Positions 10,870 to 24,900 of a stretch of 64,000 nt of DNA are shown here, one piece after another; the first letter of the stretch is position 1; each line of letters begins with the position of its first letter. Origin of the DNA: Anthopleura xanthogrammica (Eukaryota > Cnidaria > Anthozoa > Actiniaria > Actiniidae); contig OZ025217.1 of assembly GCA_964019055.1 (NCBI GenBank), positions 6,004,557 through 6,068,556 on the forward strand. Direction: 5' to 3'. Below the pieces are notes generated by a model that did not search any database, had not been told where the DNA came from, and was given only the letters and a program-made list of their open reading frames with translations. The position numbers were made by a program, and so were the translations under genes.

Positions 10870-13800
10870 TGATGATGATGAGGATGATATTAATGATGAT
10901 TATGATATTGTGGTTGATGATAAAATAATAATAATAACAATAATAATAATAATAATAATAAAGTCTAGAAGGCCAATTACAATGTACTTTGCACTTATCG
11001 CAACGACACCTTAAATAATTATGCTAATTATAAGTACTCACAGTTGCCGAAGGTTTTGAAGACTTTCGAAGACGTCGCTTGTTACATCCTTTTCTGATAG
11101 TTTGTTGTTTTGAAGATTTCTGAAAAATATAAAGCGTTGTTAAACTTCATAGTTATTATTAAATAAAAGTTAAAATCTTTTCCATTTGTTTACAATGCGC
11201 TTACAGTAACCGGGACCACTTGAAGAAAATTGACCAATCAGATAACACCTAAAAACAATGACATTCCAAAAGTGTGTGGGCCAATCAGCTTTAAGAATTC
11301 GAAACTGGTATTTTTTCTTAAAGTTTTGGTCTAGAATTTAGTGTATTATCGTTTGAAATTCGGGATTCTTCGAAGACAGGAGGTGAGGAAATACTTCTTA
11401 TATCAACTTGGGATCAGTAGACCTTTCACAACCGTGTTTTCGACAGAAATTACACTCATTTTCGATGTTGTTTTGTGTTCTACTGTCCATGTTTACCTAA
11501 ATAATGTGAAATGGCCGTGAGAACGTGATGATCTGATTGGCTAATACTGCTATCAGTTCAATCTAGGTCTAGTGGCCCGGTTAGTGTGTCCGCACTGGAC
11601 ACACAGCAATGTGTCAATATTTGAGCATCATTGTTATCGTCAGTCATTAAAAAACTATTGTCCATACATTTTGATACTTACAATATTTGTAGCGCTTCGA
11701 GTCCCTTGAATGTATTCTTGGTCAGTTTCTTGATGCTATTGTGGTCAAGATAACTTGAGAAAAGAAAAGTCAGTTGCGTTAGAACAATCAAAAGTTTGAC
11801 ATTAATCAATAAAGGCATAGAGCTACTTGATTTCTTATGTCTCTGAAATGTCACGTCACCCGGCACCGTCACTGTGCGGAATTTACAACATCGTTTAAAC
11901 CAATCACAGCGGGCAAATCACTGATCAGCCAATGAATATGCTCGGACACGGTACCGTCCCGAAAAGGCACACCAGTAATATGGATCAGTTTTTTGCGACC
12001 CGGTCGACCGGAGCCCAGGAATCGGAGTTATATGTGGGTAGAGTTTCTAGGTGGTTCTCCCCTTTGCTTCGAGGGTTTTTCTCCGGGATCTCCAGTTTTC
12101 CTCCCTCTACAAAAATCAACTTCTAAATTCCAATTCGATCATGGAACGAGGACCACAGGTTTGTTAGATTTGTTAGCCACTGGTTATTTAGTGCTACCCT
12201 GGAATTCCGCCCTCAGAACATGCCCACAAACAAATATCTTACAGGAACTGAAGAGCAGACATATCAGTAAACAATCCATCTTCTAGCTCTGTTATCTCAT
12301 TCATTCGAAGACTCCTGTCAAGTGGATAACAAGTTTAATACCTAGATGAATTTGATGGGCAAAAAGCCATTTGGCTAAGTGGCCCACTTTCAGATTGAAA
12401 CATAAGGCAGCTTTCAATCAACTGCATGGATTTCATGGGTCTTTTTATGAGACTACACTAATTATAAACACTAGGAATCCATCTAAATAGTTTATATTCC
12501 ATTTTTTTACTCTGTAATTTACGATCTGACTCAGAGGCTTACAGTATTCGAAGACTTGGAAGATTTATCAAAGAGTTTCTCGTAACATTACTCAACAGAT
12601 TTGCACCAAGATCACTGAAAAACACACACAAAAATTAAGAGAATCACAGCGTACAAAATCAACTATATGTACTACAAAAATGTAACTAATGGCCTAGCTA
12701 TTTAGACAATAAACAATTCTTATCCATGCACTCGTCATTCCCTTGAGCATCATTTCTTTGTTATCGGTTTTGGAAGTACACATCACGTTTGGATGAAATT
12801 CATACAAGGAATGCCTTTGATTTATCTTGTATGAAGACAAGTTTTAAAATGCTCTAAAATGCAAAAGCCTAACGTCCTAAGGTCTATCTGACTTACAGAG
12901 TATGCAATCTTGGTAGAGAAGCAAATTGTGGAAAGCTTCTGATAAAATTCCCATTCAAGCGTCTGTAAATAAATAAATAATCAATTCTTTAAAATCAAAA
13001 GTGTCTAGAAATGATGTACAGTGTTTTGAAAATTTCCATCTGAGTTTTCTGACTCGCGCAAAAAGTTCTTCTTGAAATCGTTTAATTTGATTTTGAGCCC
13101 AGTCAGTAAGTTTGGATGTGCTTGCACATTTATGATGTCAGTGAACTTATTGTGTTTCTATTGTGTCAATATAGTGTGCAGGAAACTATACTATTTCTTC
13201 TTTTAAAGATAAGTTGAAGTCATTTTTTTTTGCAAGGCTTTGGTTAGTGTTTGATGGAGATAACATACGCTCCTTTAAGTTAATTTGCCCTAAATGTCCT
13301 AGAACTAATCCTACGAGTATTTGTATTTGTTAACGTTGATCTTCCTTTTTCCATTGTCTTTTTTTCTTTAATATGTTTGATTGGTTACCTTGGGTTGGGA
13401 CTAGGCTTTTAATTATTTTCATGTTTGGGGTTGGTTTATGGTGTTAATACCTTGTAGGGGACCTAGTGCCCTTTTGTATTCTCACCTGCCTTCGTGTCAA
13501 TCTCTAAATCAATCAATCAATTAATTGTTAGAACTTACATTACTTTGATTGACGCCATATTAACAAAAGCCAGGTATTTTGCGTTGAAGATCAAATTTCC
13601 ACTTAAATCACTGAGAAAAAAGACAAGATAAATTAAACCTACAATTAACTTCATTGTTTTACAATAAAAAACATTACACCTGGTGATCTGAGTTAACTTA
13701 ATTAGCCAGTCTTAAAAAGTTTAGTGGTCAGTGAAGAAAAATCCGTCCCATGAGCATTTGCGATCGTTTTGTCAAAAACAAGATGGCGGATGAAATTTTT

Positions 13801-13988
13801 CATGTTTTCCAAGTCACACGATTATTGCAGCAATTAATCTTTTTATTTCAAATCTATTGTATCTTACGCATTCTGAGAGGTATTGCAATAATTAAATAAG
13901 AGAATACATCTACACTTCGTGTGAAAACACCTCGCATCGAGCATATTTTCGACTCGCAAAAAACTGTCGAGTTCGAATATCAGTGTGA

Positions 13989-14032
<44 letters not shown>

Positions 14033-15883
14033 TTATTAACTTATATTGCGCAAGAATCAACATTTCTGTTTTCTACTGCGCAGTATATATGAGTACTGAC
14101 GAATCACAGGAAGGTTTTGCGTGCAAAGTGTCTTGGGATGGATTTTTTTTAGACTAATCATGACGCCTGGAACATTTTAGAGATCACCTGGAGAAGTGAA
14201 ATGAGGCCTTTCTCTTTTCACAAAACACAAATTATGTTAGTGTTACGCAACTTTTCCTTTAATTGAGACCAATAGAAGAGGGTACCTATTAAGTGCATGG
14301 GAAACCTCTATACAGCGGCCAGTTGTCACAATATCTTGAAGAGGGTGGTTTTATGCAACACAATTTCTAATTTGTGAGGAAGACGGCACCTCTTTAAAGC
14401 GACCACTTAACAATTTCCCAAGGATGGGAAACCTCTATACAGCGGCCAGTTGTCACAATCTTAAAGAGGGTTTTATGCAAAAATTTATAAATATAATAGA
14501 GGACAATCTCTTTTAAGCGACCTCTTGACAATTCCCCAAGGGTGGCCGCTTAATAGAGGTTCTTCAGAATTCTATACTCACATGTATTTGAGGGACAAAA
14601 GAGAATCAAAGTGTGATTTTGTTAGATTAGTAAGTCTGTTTCCTCCAAGCAACCTAGACAAATATACAAGCAAAATAACCCAAAGGAAATAACATTGTTC
14701 AAGTGCTGTCTTCTCTACATAAGGGAGGGAAACGATAAGGCAAATTCGTATCCGTGTCGTATGTTACCGAAAATGCGCATTGTGATTGGTTGATTGGTGC
14801 ACTTGTTCATATTCACATGCAAATTTGCGACTTATAAGTAATAACTCATCCTCATCCTCATCCTCATCCTCATCCTCATCCTCATCCTCATCCTCATCCT
14901 CATCCTCATCCTCATCCTCATCCTCATCCTCATCCTCATCATTGAACTACTGGAAGGAGGATTATGTCAAGCTATTTTCATGTAACGTGTACGTGTTGTA
15001 GGTCAGTACCATACGTTTCCCACTCATACGATAACCGCTCTAATGACCCGGCGAGTTTAAAGGAAGACTGATGAATTTTGCGCAAATGATTGTGGTACAA
15101 GTTCAGCTGGAAAAGTCAGCTGTCGCGTCCCCCAATAACCTCTTCATTGCTATGCGAAATGAACTTGTACCGTTAGATAATGTCTAATGATAATGTCTCA
15201 CAGAACAGAAGCCATTTTTGGTATAACAGGCAGAACTTCAAGGTTTTGACCACGACTTTCCACAACAACTTCCTCTGATTCGTCGTTAAAGGTCACATAG
15301 CATTTTGTGTCATACGAGCAACCTGAAATTGAAATAATGCATTATATTTCATTTTCACTTCTCTAGCTACTCCGAGGAAGTACTAAACGTCCGAAATGTC
15401 AGTAAGTATATATTTTTATACGGTGTACAACTTACATGTAAATGTATCATCATTTATGATCATCATTTATGAATTTTATAATTTTATAATTTTGTGATTG
15501 TTGAAATGTTTTTGGAGCCCACATCCCTTCGTTATTCTTACCTTTTAACGCGCATGCTTGTGTCTTTGCTTTAACTAAAGGATAAAAGAAAAGATTAAGA
15601 AGTGAACTAGACTAGTACTAGAAGTAAACTTGGGGAGAAGGAGCATTAGTAACATTGTAAACAGGCTGCGCGGCTTGGGACGTAGACCAGAAGAGACATG
15701 ATGTAATAATAATAATAATAATAATAATTTAATGCTTATATAGCGCTATTTAACAATAAAAGATCAATAGCGCTTTACAAAATGTTATAAAATATAAGTA
15801 TATTTACATTACAAGTGTACATAGTGTGTTTAGATATAATGTTAATTGAGTCAGTTTATAAAAGAATTAAGTTCATGAAGTTC

Positions 15884-15939
<56 letters not shown>

Positions 15940-18900
15940 AGTTAAATAGATTTAAAATATAATATTTAAATGTTATTTAAAATAATTTCTAAATAAAAAT
16001 GTTTTTACTTCTTTCTTAAAAGCGCTCAGGCTAGAAGTGTTTTTTATTTCAATTGGAAGAGTGTTCCAGAGGGAGGGTGCTGCAACTTGAAAGGCACGGC
16101 CACCCAATGTTGGTAGGACTTTATACTTCGGTCTCTCCAATAATGTACTATGATTAGACCTTAGACTGTAGGTTGATTTGTCTTTGACTTTGACAAGATC
16201 CATGATGTAACTGGGCGCTAAACCATGTATGGCTTTAAAAGTTATAAGAAGGATTTTGAAGTGGATACGTGCTTGAATGGGAAGCCAGTGTAGGTCAAAT
16301 AGTATCGGAGTAATGTGAGAAAATTTCCCAACATCTTTCACTAATCTTGCAGCTGCATTCTGTACACGCTGTAGTTTTGCGATTTGCTCTTTGGGAAGGC
16401 CAAAATACAGACTGTTGCAATAGTCGAGCCTGCTTGTGACAAAAGCATGTACTAATGTGAGAAGTGACTTGGCAGAAAGGTATGGCTTGATTCGGCGAAT
16501 GTTGTGTAGATGGAAAAAGGCAGATTTACAAGTGTTGGTGATTTGTTCCGACATATTCAGATTCTTGTTAAGCCAACAGCCAAGATTCTTGACGGTTGTG
16601 CTGGAATTTACAACCGAGTTGCCAATTTTAAGCGTTAGTGGATTAAGTTTTGCTAGTTGCTGTCGCGTACCAATTAGAATAAATTCTGTCTTAGCGTTAT
16701 TGAGCATGAGCTTGTCATTCTCCATCCAATTCTTTATTCTTCCAATGCAATCCTCCATGACTTTTATTGCATTTTCATACGATAGTCCATCTGGTTTAAA
16801 GCTAATATAGAGCTGCGTGTCATCTGCATAGCAATGTGCTGTAGTAGGACTGTTGCAGATAACCTTGAACAGTTTTGATGCGTACAAGATAAAGAGTAGA
16901 GGGCCAAGGCAAGAGCCCTGGGGAACTCCACTATCCAGCTCAAAACGATTGGAAAATGTTCCATCGATGAAAACCCGCTGGCCCCTATTACTGAGGTATG
17001 ATTGAAACCAATCTAGGGCAGTGCCTCCAATTCCAATTTCCTCAGACAGACGTTTGATAAGAACATTATGACTAATAGTGTCAAATGCTGCACTCAAATC
17101 AAGCATAACCAACAGAGTAACCTCTTGAGAATTCATCTTAGTCAATATATCATTAGTTACTTTAAGAAGAGCCGTCTCAGTGCTGTGGAATTCACGATAG
17201 GAAGACTGGAGTACAGGATACATGGAGTTTTCCATGAGATGGGTATGTGTTTGTTCATAGACTGCTTTCTCTGTAAGTTTTGAGATATATTTCAAGTTGC
17301 TGAGTGGTCGATAGTTCTTGAGCAGTAAATCCAAGCCAGGTTTTTTCAGGACTGGGTTTACCTGAGCACACTTCCAGTCATCAGCAAATTGGCCAGACTG
17401 TAGAGATAAGTTGATGGTTTTGGTGATGGCAGGTAATAACACATCAGTGCACTCAAGAACAAGGGCCGTAGGCATTGGATCGAGATTGCAGGTTTTTTTG
17501 CTGACACGCCCAATAAGTTTGACGACATCATCTTCAGAGAGCAAAGAGAAATCATTCAGTCGTGCTGTAATAGGATCAGCTATAATGGTGTCATGAAAGG
17601 TATCCAGTGTATCATTTCCAACAGAAACAAGCTTTGAGTGGATGGTATTGATCTTCTCAACAAAGAAGTTTCCCATCTTGTTAGCAAGCTCATACTTGTC
17701 ATCAAATGGAGGGAAATTAGACCTATTATCACTTTGGTTGAGGAGCTTTTTCGTGGCCTCGAACAACCGGCGTTGATCCATGCTGTTTTCTTCGATGAAT
17801 GATCGATAGTATTTACGTCGAGACTCATTCATCAGTTTGTTAACTGAGTTCTTTTTGACTTTGTAGAGTAACATATCTTCGTTTTTACTAGTTCGTCTCC
17901 ATTTGCGTTCAGCTTTCCTTTTTTCACGTCTCGCCACTTTTATCTCGTCAGTGAACCATGGTATTAAAGGTCTAGTTTTAATGACTTTAGTTCTTAAGGG
18001 CGCATGACGGTCCAAGGCATTTTCTAGAGTAGTATTATAGCAATCTGCAATTTCCTCTAAAGTATTGGGGGAATCACAGCAAAGGTCAGATTGAGCCAGT
18101 TCTTGACGTAGCTTAGCTTTGTCAATGCCTTTGGTCTTACGGTATGATATCTCTTTAACTTCAGGAGGTGGTTTTCCCAAAGTAAGATCACAGAGGACAG
18201 TCAGATGATCAGATAAATAGTAGTCAGTGATAGGCTTGGAGCCAATGAGGGAGTCAGAGGCACGTGTGATAATCAGATCAAGAATATGACCAGAAATGTG
18301 TGTGGATTTGTCAACATGCTGTTCAAGACCCATCGATTCCAGTAGGTCTGTAAGACGGATAGCGTCAGAGTCAAGGGCCGTGTCCATATGAATGTTAAAG
18401 TCACCAGTAATTAATAAGGGCTCAGAGCACATCACTACATTTTCAAGGAAGGCGGCGAATTCATCAAAAAATACACGAGTAGTTACCGGATGATCCGTCG
18501 AGTAGGGAGGACGGTAGATCACAATCAGACTCATTTTATTAGAGCCGTACTGAAGAAGCCATTCACAGAATTCAAAGGATCTGAGCTCACCACTGTCGAT
18601 TTTTTGTGCATTTATGGTGTTCTTGAAAAGCAACGCACAGCCGCCCCCTTTTCTACCAGCACGTGTAGAGTCAAGTAGCTTGAAACCAGGTAGCGTAATT
18701 TCAGCCCTGTGTGCCATGTCATTCTGGGTTAACCATGTCTCAGTTATTGCAATCAGATCAGCGCCAGTGGATGGAACATAACAGGCGAAGTCAGCAGTTT
18801 TGTTTTTTATAGATCTGGCATTCAGGGAACAGAGTCTTAGATGCCTCTTAGTTTTAGGGTGTTGTTGGTTAACAATCGGAACACTAATAAGGTTGCGCTT

Positions 18901-21900
18901 ACACACTCAGTACACACCATCTGGCGTGTGCAAGACCATTTACCATGTTGTAAAATAGTACCTATGGCAACGGCACGGTCTCGTGTTAACAAGAAGTCAA
19001 CAATGTAAAGCCAGTTGTAAGGAGTATAACTAAGCGCAACAAAGTAATTGGAGATACACGGAGCTGCACAGATAGCACAAGTAGAGATTGAGAGTCTTCA
19101 CTAATTAAAAGCTTATTTTTTATCATGAAAAACTACTATCCATCATGTATAAGCTAGTGATTAATATAGAACTGCTCCAACACTCACCATTTTTCCAAAC
19201 ATAGCTCAATTCAAAGCCAGTTCTAACAGTATTAGAATCCGAGCGAAAGAGAACCGTCATGTAATTGGTAGTAGATTCTATAACGGGTGGATACACAGCA
19301 CCACAAAAACGTCCAATCCGAGTTGACGTTATGGACTCTCCATCGAACAGGTCTAGATAATCCTTAGCACACTTCACATCATACTCCAGGTCAAATGCAA
19401 GTATCTGCAGCCGTATTATATGATATCTTGGAGCTGAAATTACCCAGATGTGAGTGGTATCGCCATCATGGTATCCAGGGTGGAATGGAGAAGCGATAAT
19501 TCCTGACATCTGAGTAAGGGTAACCTGCAGTGCTGCAGATAGAGAACAGAAAATATTTAAAGAAAAAAGAAAACGAGGATGGCGATGGCGATGGCGATGG
19601 CGATGGCGATTAATATAATGATGATGATGTTTTGATACAAACTTTATTAAGAAGAATGATATCATGCATGGGAGAATGATAAATAATTATCCAACTCATT
19701 TTGTTCATTTTCGCTACTTTGATTAACGTACAAAAGCAATCAAACCTCGACTTAGCTGTGGCTGTTTCCTGCAGCCTCCATCTAATAGGTAGAGAGCGCT
19801 GATCGCGATGAAGCCACTACCTTGATTAAAGGAAGCTTCCATGGACAACTAAATAAAATTGAAACAAAAACAAAGACTCACTTTCACGAATCGGTTATGT
19901 AAATGTACCAACCAACATTTCTTTATAGAGAGTAACACTTGCAGTAATTCAAATGAAAAATTCGTGGTCCTCTTTTAATGTAACCTTTTCCGCAGTTATT
20001 TTAGGACCCTAAGCAAAATATGTTTCTACAGTCCGGTAGAAACATTTAGTGTTTCCGCGCAGCATGGGAACAGTGATACACTTGTTTCCCATTGTTTCCT
20101 AACAGTTTAGTCACCTCACCTTGAAAACAATTAACAAAACTTATAACCCAACGATGAATTTTCGCGCGCTGTCATTAGTTCAAATGGGTGACGTGCAGGA
20201 CGGGTATGTTTCCTCGTTTAGCCAGGGCTTAATGAAACTGCATGCAGGCTTTTTACTGGAGATAAGCTAATACTGATGGTAGCAGACGCAAAAATGACGG
20301 CCAAAAATTATACATGCAAAGCTGAATATTTCTATGTTTTATGCTTACTTGGTAATTATCTACTGATCCAATTGGAGTTTGAGCGTATCGCCACAATGAT
20401 TGGTTGTTAGTAGTGACATCCAAGACCGGCACGAAAAAATGACTGGAATCATAACGGTGCATAACACGTAACCTCACAGCGCCTGGTCCGTAAACGATGT
20501 AACGAAATCTAAGGCATTGGGTATGGCCGAATGTAGAACGGTTGTACCACGGGCTCTTAAGAACTGAAGAAAGGCTTGAAGAATTTGTAGCAAAGATAAA
20601 ATGGTCTGCTGCAAGATACGGACAGATATTCTGAATATTTAAGAAACTTTCTGAGATTGGGGTGGAGGCGTGGGGGGACTTTGATAGGTACATTGTGGAG
20701 AGTCCAGAAACAACCTGTTTTGATCACTATTGAAGTATCATTGTGGTGAGTAAATAGTGATTGGCCGGTTAGGAAATAAAATTCGAAAGTAAGAGTCTGG
20801 GACTCTTTAAGAAAACGGCTCTTCCTAAAACACCAAGAAAGACCCTGGAAAGGAATACGCCCACTATAAGAGTTTATGTGACTCTAATTCTATACCCTTA
20901 CTGATTTTCATAATCTTCAAGTTACCTCCACTTTGAACACAACCAGCTGGCCAAATCTTCAAATTACTGTTCTTTATTTCTTTTAAGATGCTGTTCCAAG
21001 ACAGGAGGTCTCCGTCTTCTTGTGCGCAGCCAATTGACGTGGCGAGCAATTCAAACTCGTTCATCTCACGTGACCATATATTAACACCATTTATTTTCCC
21101 TTTTACATCCGGGTCACTCTTTCCAGTGATATCGATTAAAAAAGCTGTGAAGACACCACCCTCTGATCAAAATAAAATGATCGGTCAAATAGTTAACGTT
21201 AGTCCATCTTTATACGAATCGTATTTCAAAGGCGGTGAGACTGAATTTGGGTGCGCGAGATGCTGGTGACGCTTTGGTTCCGTGCCCAAACTGCGTCTTA
21301 GCCAAAAACCCATGGCAACATAAACTCGTAACTACTACGTCTTCCACTGAACGTCGTCTGAAATGCCGATTTACGGTTAAAGCGCATGGTCACGATTATG
21401 AGTATTAAATCTGATTTATATAGCCCCTTGCAGCACTTCAGCTTGCAACTTTGGAGGACAAAACAATAGATTCCAATTCTCAGGAGATTGAAATTCTTTT
21501 GTTTTATCCTCCAAAATTGTGTTGCTTTGACGCACGTCCAAGGGGTCTATCGAGTTCTTTCTCTTTGTATACCCCAAAGCGCTTGCAATCATGAGAGTTG
21601 ATATATAGGTACGAGTAAAGGTACTGTAAAGAGATAAGCCGCAGCCGTGGAGTTTAGTCATTTTGGTTGTGCATATGTGTTCGGGACGAGAATTTTTCTA
21701 GAGCAACAATAAATATTACTATATGATTCCCTTCTAAGAATACACTTCCTATGGCGGGCTATAGAAATTTAAGGCATGGTCGTAGCGTTTGCTGACCACG
21801 TAACTGTGTCGTGTCTTAGTATTTTGATATTTAAAACACTTGATTCATGCTGGGAATCTATACCTGGGATAATGAGTGAATCCAGCTCGTCTGGCTTTTG

Positions 21901-24900
21901 TCGCAGCGATACACGTCCATCAATGTATGCTTTCAGGGTCCCACCAGCAGATCTCCATGTCAGACAAACATGGTGCCAGGCCCCATCGTTCACAGAAATT
22001 CGAGTAGTCCTGGAAAGACAAAAACGTTTTTTTTTTTAATTTCTTTTGTTTGCTATTATGTATAATAGAGTAAAGTCCTTAAACCCGTGAAATAAACATT
22101 GTTTGTTAAAGTGTAATAGTCAAATAGACACAAAAGAAAACAATGGAATTAAGGTCTACTAAAGAGATTTAGTCTAATATCTCATGGGTTTAGTGACTTC
22201 ACTCTACAATATGTTTCGTTGATAATCTATGGAATTAATATATCTACAGCAAAAATAAATCTAAAAAAAGACAATAACTGCACGACTTACCAATTACGTC
22301 CCAAAACAGTAATCATAACATTGTTGTCCACATGTATTCCCATAGCAATCTTCATCCCACAGCGATCCGGGACCTCATAAAGCACTCTCAGACCGCCAGT
22401 CTGTGATGCCATCCATGAACACAGGGTTACCGTGTCAATTCGGTCATTGATAGCTGGGTTGATGGTAATGTTACCAAACTGAGACAACGGCAAGTGTACT
22501 TCAGATATCGATTTTTCTGTCCGTTTCGGTTCTATGGGGAAGTGTTATAGAAATTGCTTTCAGAATTTTCAAGATTTTCTAAGCATTGTCTTACAAAATA
22601 TAAGAGTTTTCCCAACTTGCTTTTACCTTAGTTAGTTACCGTTCTGTGGTTAAGGGGAAACAATAGGTGGAGTTGGCATTGCAGTGAATTGTGGGTCTGT
22701 TTGAGGGGACGAAATAGACGCCATCTTGAAAATATGTCTCCTAAAACATTCCCATGCTAAGGTACTGTAGTGCCAACTCGACCCAGCCTGAGACCTTGCA
22801 ACAGCTAATATTAAGCAATAATCGATCTTTTTTCCCTTACGCGTAATATTTTCCCATTTCAGTCCACGTGTCGTCTTCTTGAAACAAGTTTCTTTTTTTA
22901 AAGTGTATCCATATTTATGTGTCTTCTCATGTGCAATCGTTAAACAAGCAAATGATACTCTAGGGAATGACACGTGCTCTCAAATGGGAAAACATTACTC
23001 CAAAGCTAAGGGAACATTCATTTTTTAGGAAGGGGGGGGGGGGGGGGGGGGGGGCTGGAGGAATTAGAGGAATCAAATAGAAAAAAAATGCTAGCCCCCA
23101 TGGTAAGGAATTGAATATTTCGATAACCCCCCCCCCCTTCCAAATATAAAAATTTTCTAGCCCCCCCCCCTCCAGAAAAAGACTAAAAAAAAACACTGTA
23201 TTTTTATTCATGACCCCCATTCAAAAAATATGTGACCCCCCCTTTTTATCTGTAATTTTTTAATGACCCCCCCCCCTAATTCCTCCGCCCCCCCCCCCCC
23301 CCCTTCTAAAAAATGAATGCTCCCTAAAGAGAACTATCTGTCAAATATTTAGCTGTTGCTTGGGTCTCTACCTCGGTATCCTTATGTCAATAATATTAAT
23401 TCCTAAACTCATTACCTTGCTCATAATTGGGTATCGCCTTGGTAATGTTAGCTATTTCACGATAGACATCTGATGCAGATACCACTGACCAGTTCATTGC
23501 GGTATCAGGTTGTTCAGATTTCCACCGACATAATTCTTCTGTTGTATCACAACCTCCTATGGGAATATAATTCTACGTAAGTTTCTACATACATTTAAAT
23601 GCTGAGCCAAGGATTATTTTGCGAAATCTTTAATATTAACTAGCGCACCCTCCCTCCAAGAGGCACTCTCTTTTTTAATGATTCCCCGTTACTAATGGTT
23701 GCTACGTCTTTCTATTTGCGTAATCCCCCCCTCCTTTGTTAAAAGTCAATGTATGACTGATTCCCTCTCCAGTTGTTTAAAACCCATTTGGCCCCCAACA
23801 AAACCCGCCCCCTCCGTCCCCCCCCCCCCCCCCCCTTCCGTCCCCGGCGAAAATAATGACCAGTCCTGAAGATTGTTGGTGTTGTAGTTGATGGTGCTGG
23901 TGGTTAGAGTTTTGTTATCGTTGCATGGTGGTGATGGTACATGGTGATGTATTTTATTGGTAGTTGTTATGTATCTTACCTTGACAATATCCCCATCCAC
24001 CATGTAAGTTCGTCATACACCACGGGCGAGTATTATTAAGTGTTATACAGGACGAGTACTTTCTACCATTATAGAGGAAAGGAAACATGCAGCATTTGCT
24101 TTCAATAGTCCTCCACGGACAATAACCTGTCAATAAAACCATTTTATTTTTTCACGTAAAGATTAATGTTAATTAATAATCAAGTTATGGAGTTTAATCA
24201 AACTTATTCAGTGGAATAAGTTCTCTAGCTGTTCTGTTCAAATAGAATTTCGATTCTATTTTCGGTATTAAGGTCTTTCGCTTCTCAATACTGTTATTAA
24301 GATATAACACTGTTTTTGGATCAGAGGGGGTAGCGAGGTCTCGACCGTAAGAGGGAAAGCTTAAGAGTTTCATTTTCCCGCTAATACACCTGGTGATCGT
24401 ATGCGCTTCATCTTTCGAGTTACCCGCCATATTCAGAGCAAGTCCGCATGATGAATGAAATTTCGGTGAAAAATAGTAACTTGTAGCCATATCTAAAGTA
24501 AAACTATTAAATGAAAATGAAATTAGATTTATCTTTTACTAGAAAGAAAAAAAGGGAAGATCTACGCTTTCTTTATCAATCCCCCGACCCCCCCCCCCCC
24601 CCCCCGCCGCTATGCCCCTGTCGTGATTTCAATCTTCAATGGATTACAATATTAGTACAAAACAATCTGTTACAGCCCAAACGGCAAAAGCGTAGCCCCT
24701 AGAATCAATTAGGCCCGGTTTAGACGTCGAATTTCACATGTGCCGAATCTAATGCAAATGAGCGAAACCTATTGTTTGAATTAATTTGCATTAGATTCTG
24801 CACATGTGAAATTCGACGTCTAAACCGGGCCTTACTGATTTTATTCTTCGAATATTGAGTTCGAAAAACGTTCTGTTTGGCCAATTCATAGTGAATAATA

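Larger units (their letters stand above)
11042..15322 (-). other. LRR N-terminal cap and six leucine-rich repeats
   Basis: The cap exon (15322-15202) has two Cys and ends [13 protein letters not shown]. Six exons follow at 14653, 13610, 12962, 12614, 11753 and 11119, of 72, 72, 66, 72, 72 and 78 nt, each one repeat (for example [15 protein letters not shown]). All six are phase 2 at both ends, the classic one-exon-per-repeat layout of LGR-type receptors. The last repeat joins in frame to the 7TM exon. Confidence 0.93.
19746..23556 (-). other. MAM domain 4 split by a pentraxin domain, exons 23556-23416, 22531-22291, 22009-21864, 21144-20926, 20608-20349, 19848-19746
   Basis: Exon 23556-23416 looks like a MAM first exon ([15 protein letters not shown]...NWSVVSA). 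The next three exons encode a pentraxin/LamG fold: an N-terminal strand with TVTLCSW, then [12 protein letters not shown] with AYIDG, then [13 protein letters not shown] and a closing [12 protein letters not shown]. The following two exons resume a MAM domain ([29 protein letters not shown], then [15 protein letters not shown]). Pentraxins bind phosphocholine or sugars in a calcium-dependent way in relatives. All outer boundaries are phase 1. Confidence 0.8.

Noticed and set aside
14786..15001. Poly-Ser open frame
   Set aside because: It is the hexamer microsatellite.
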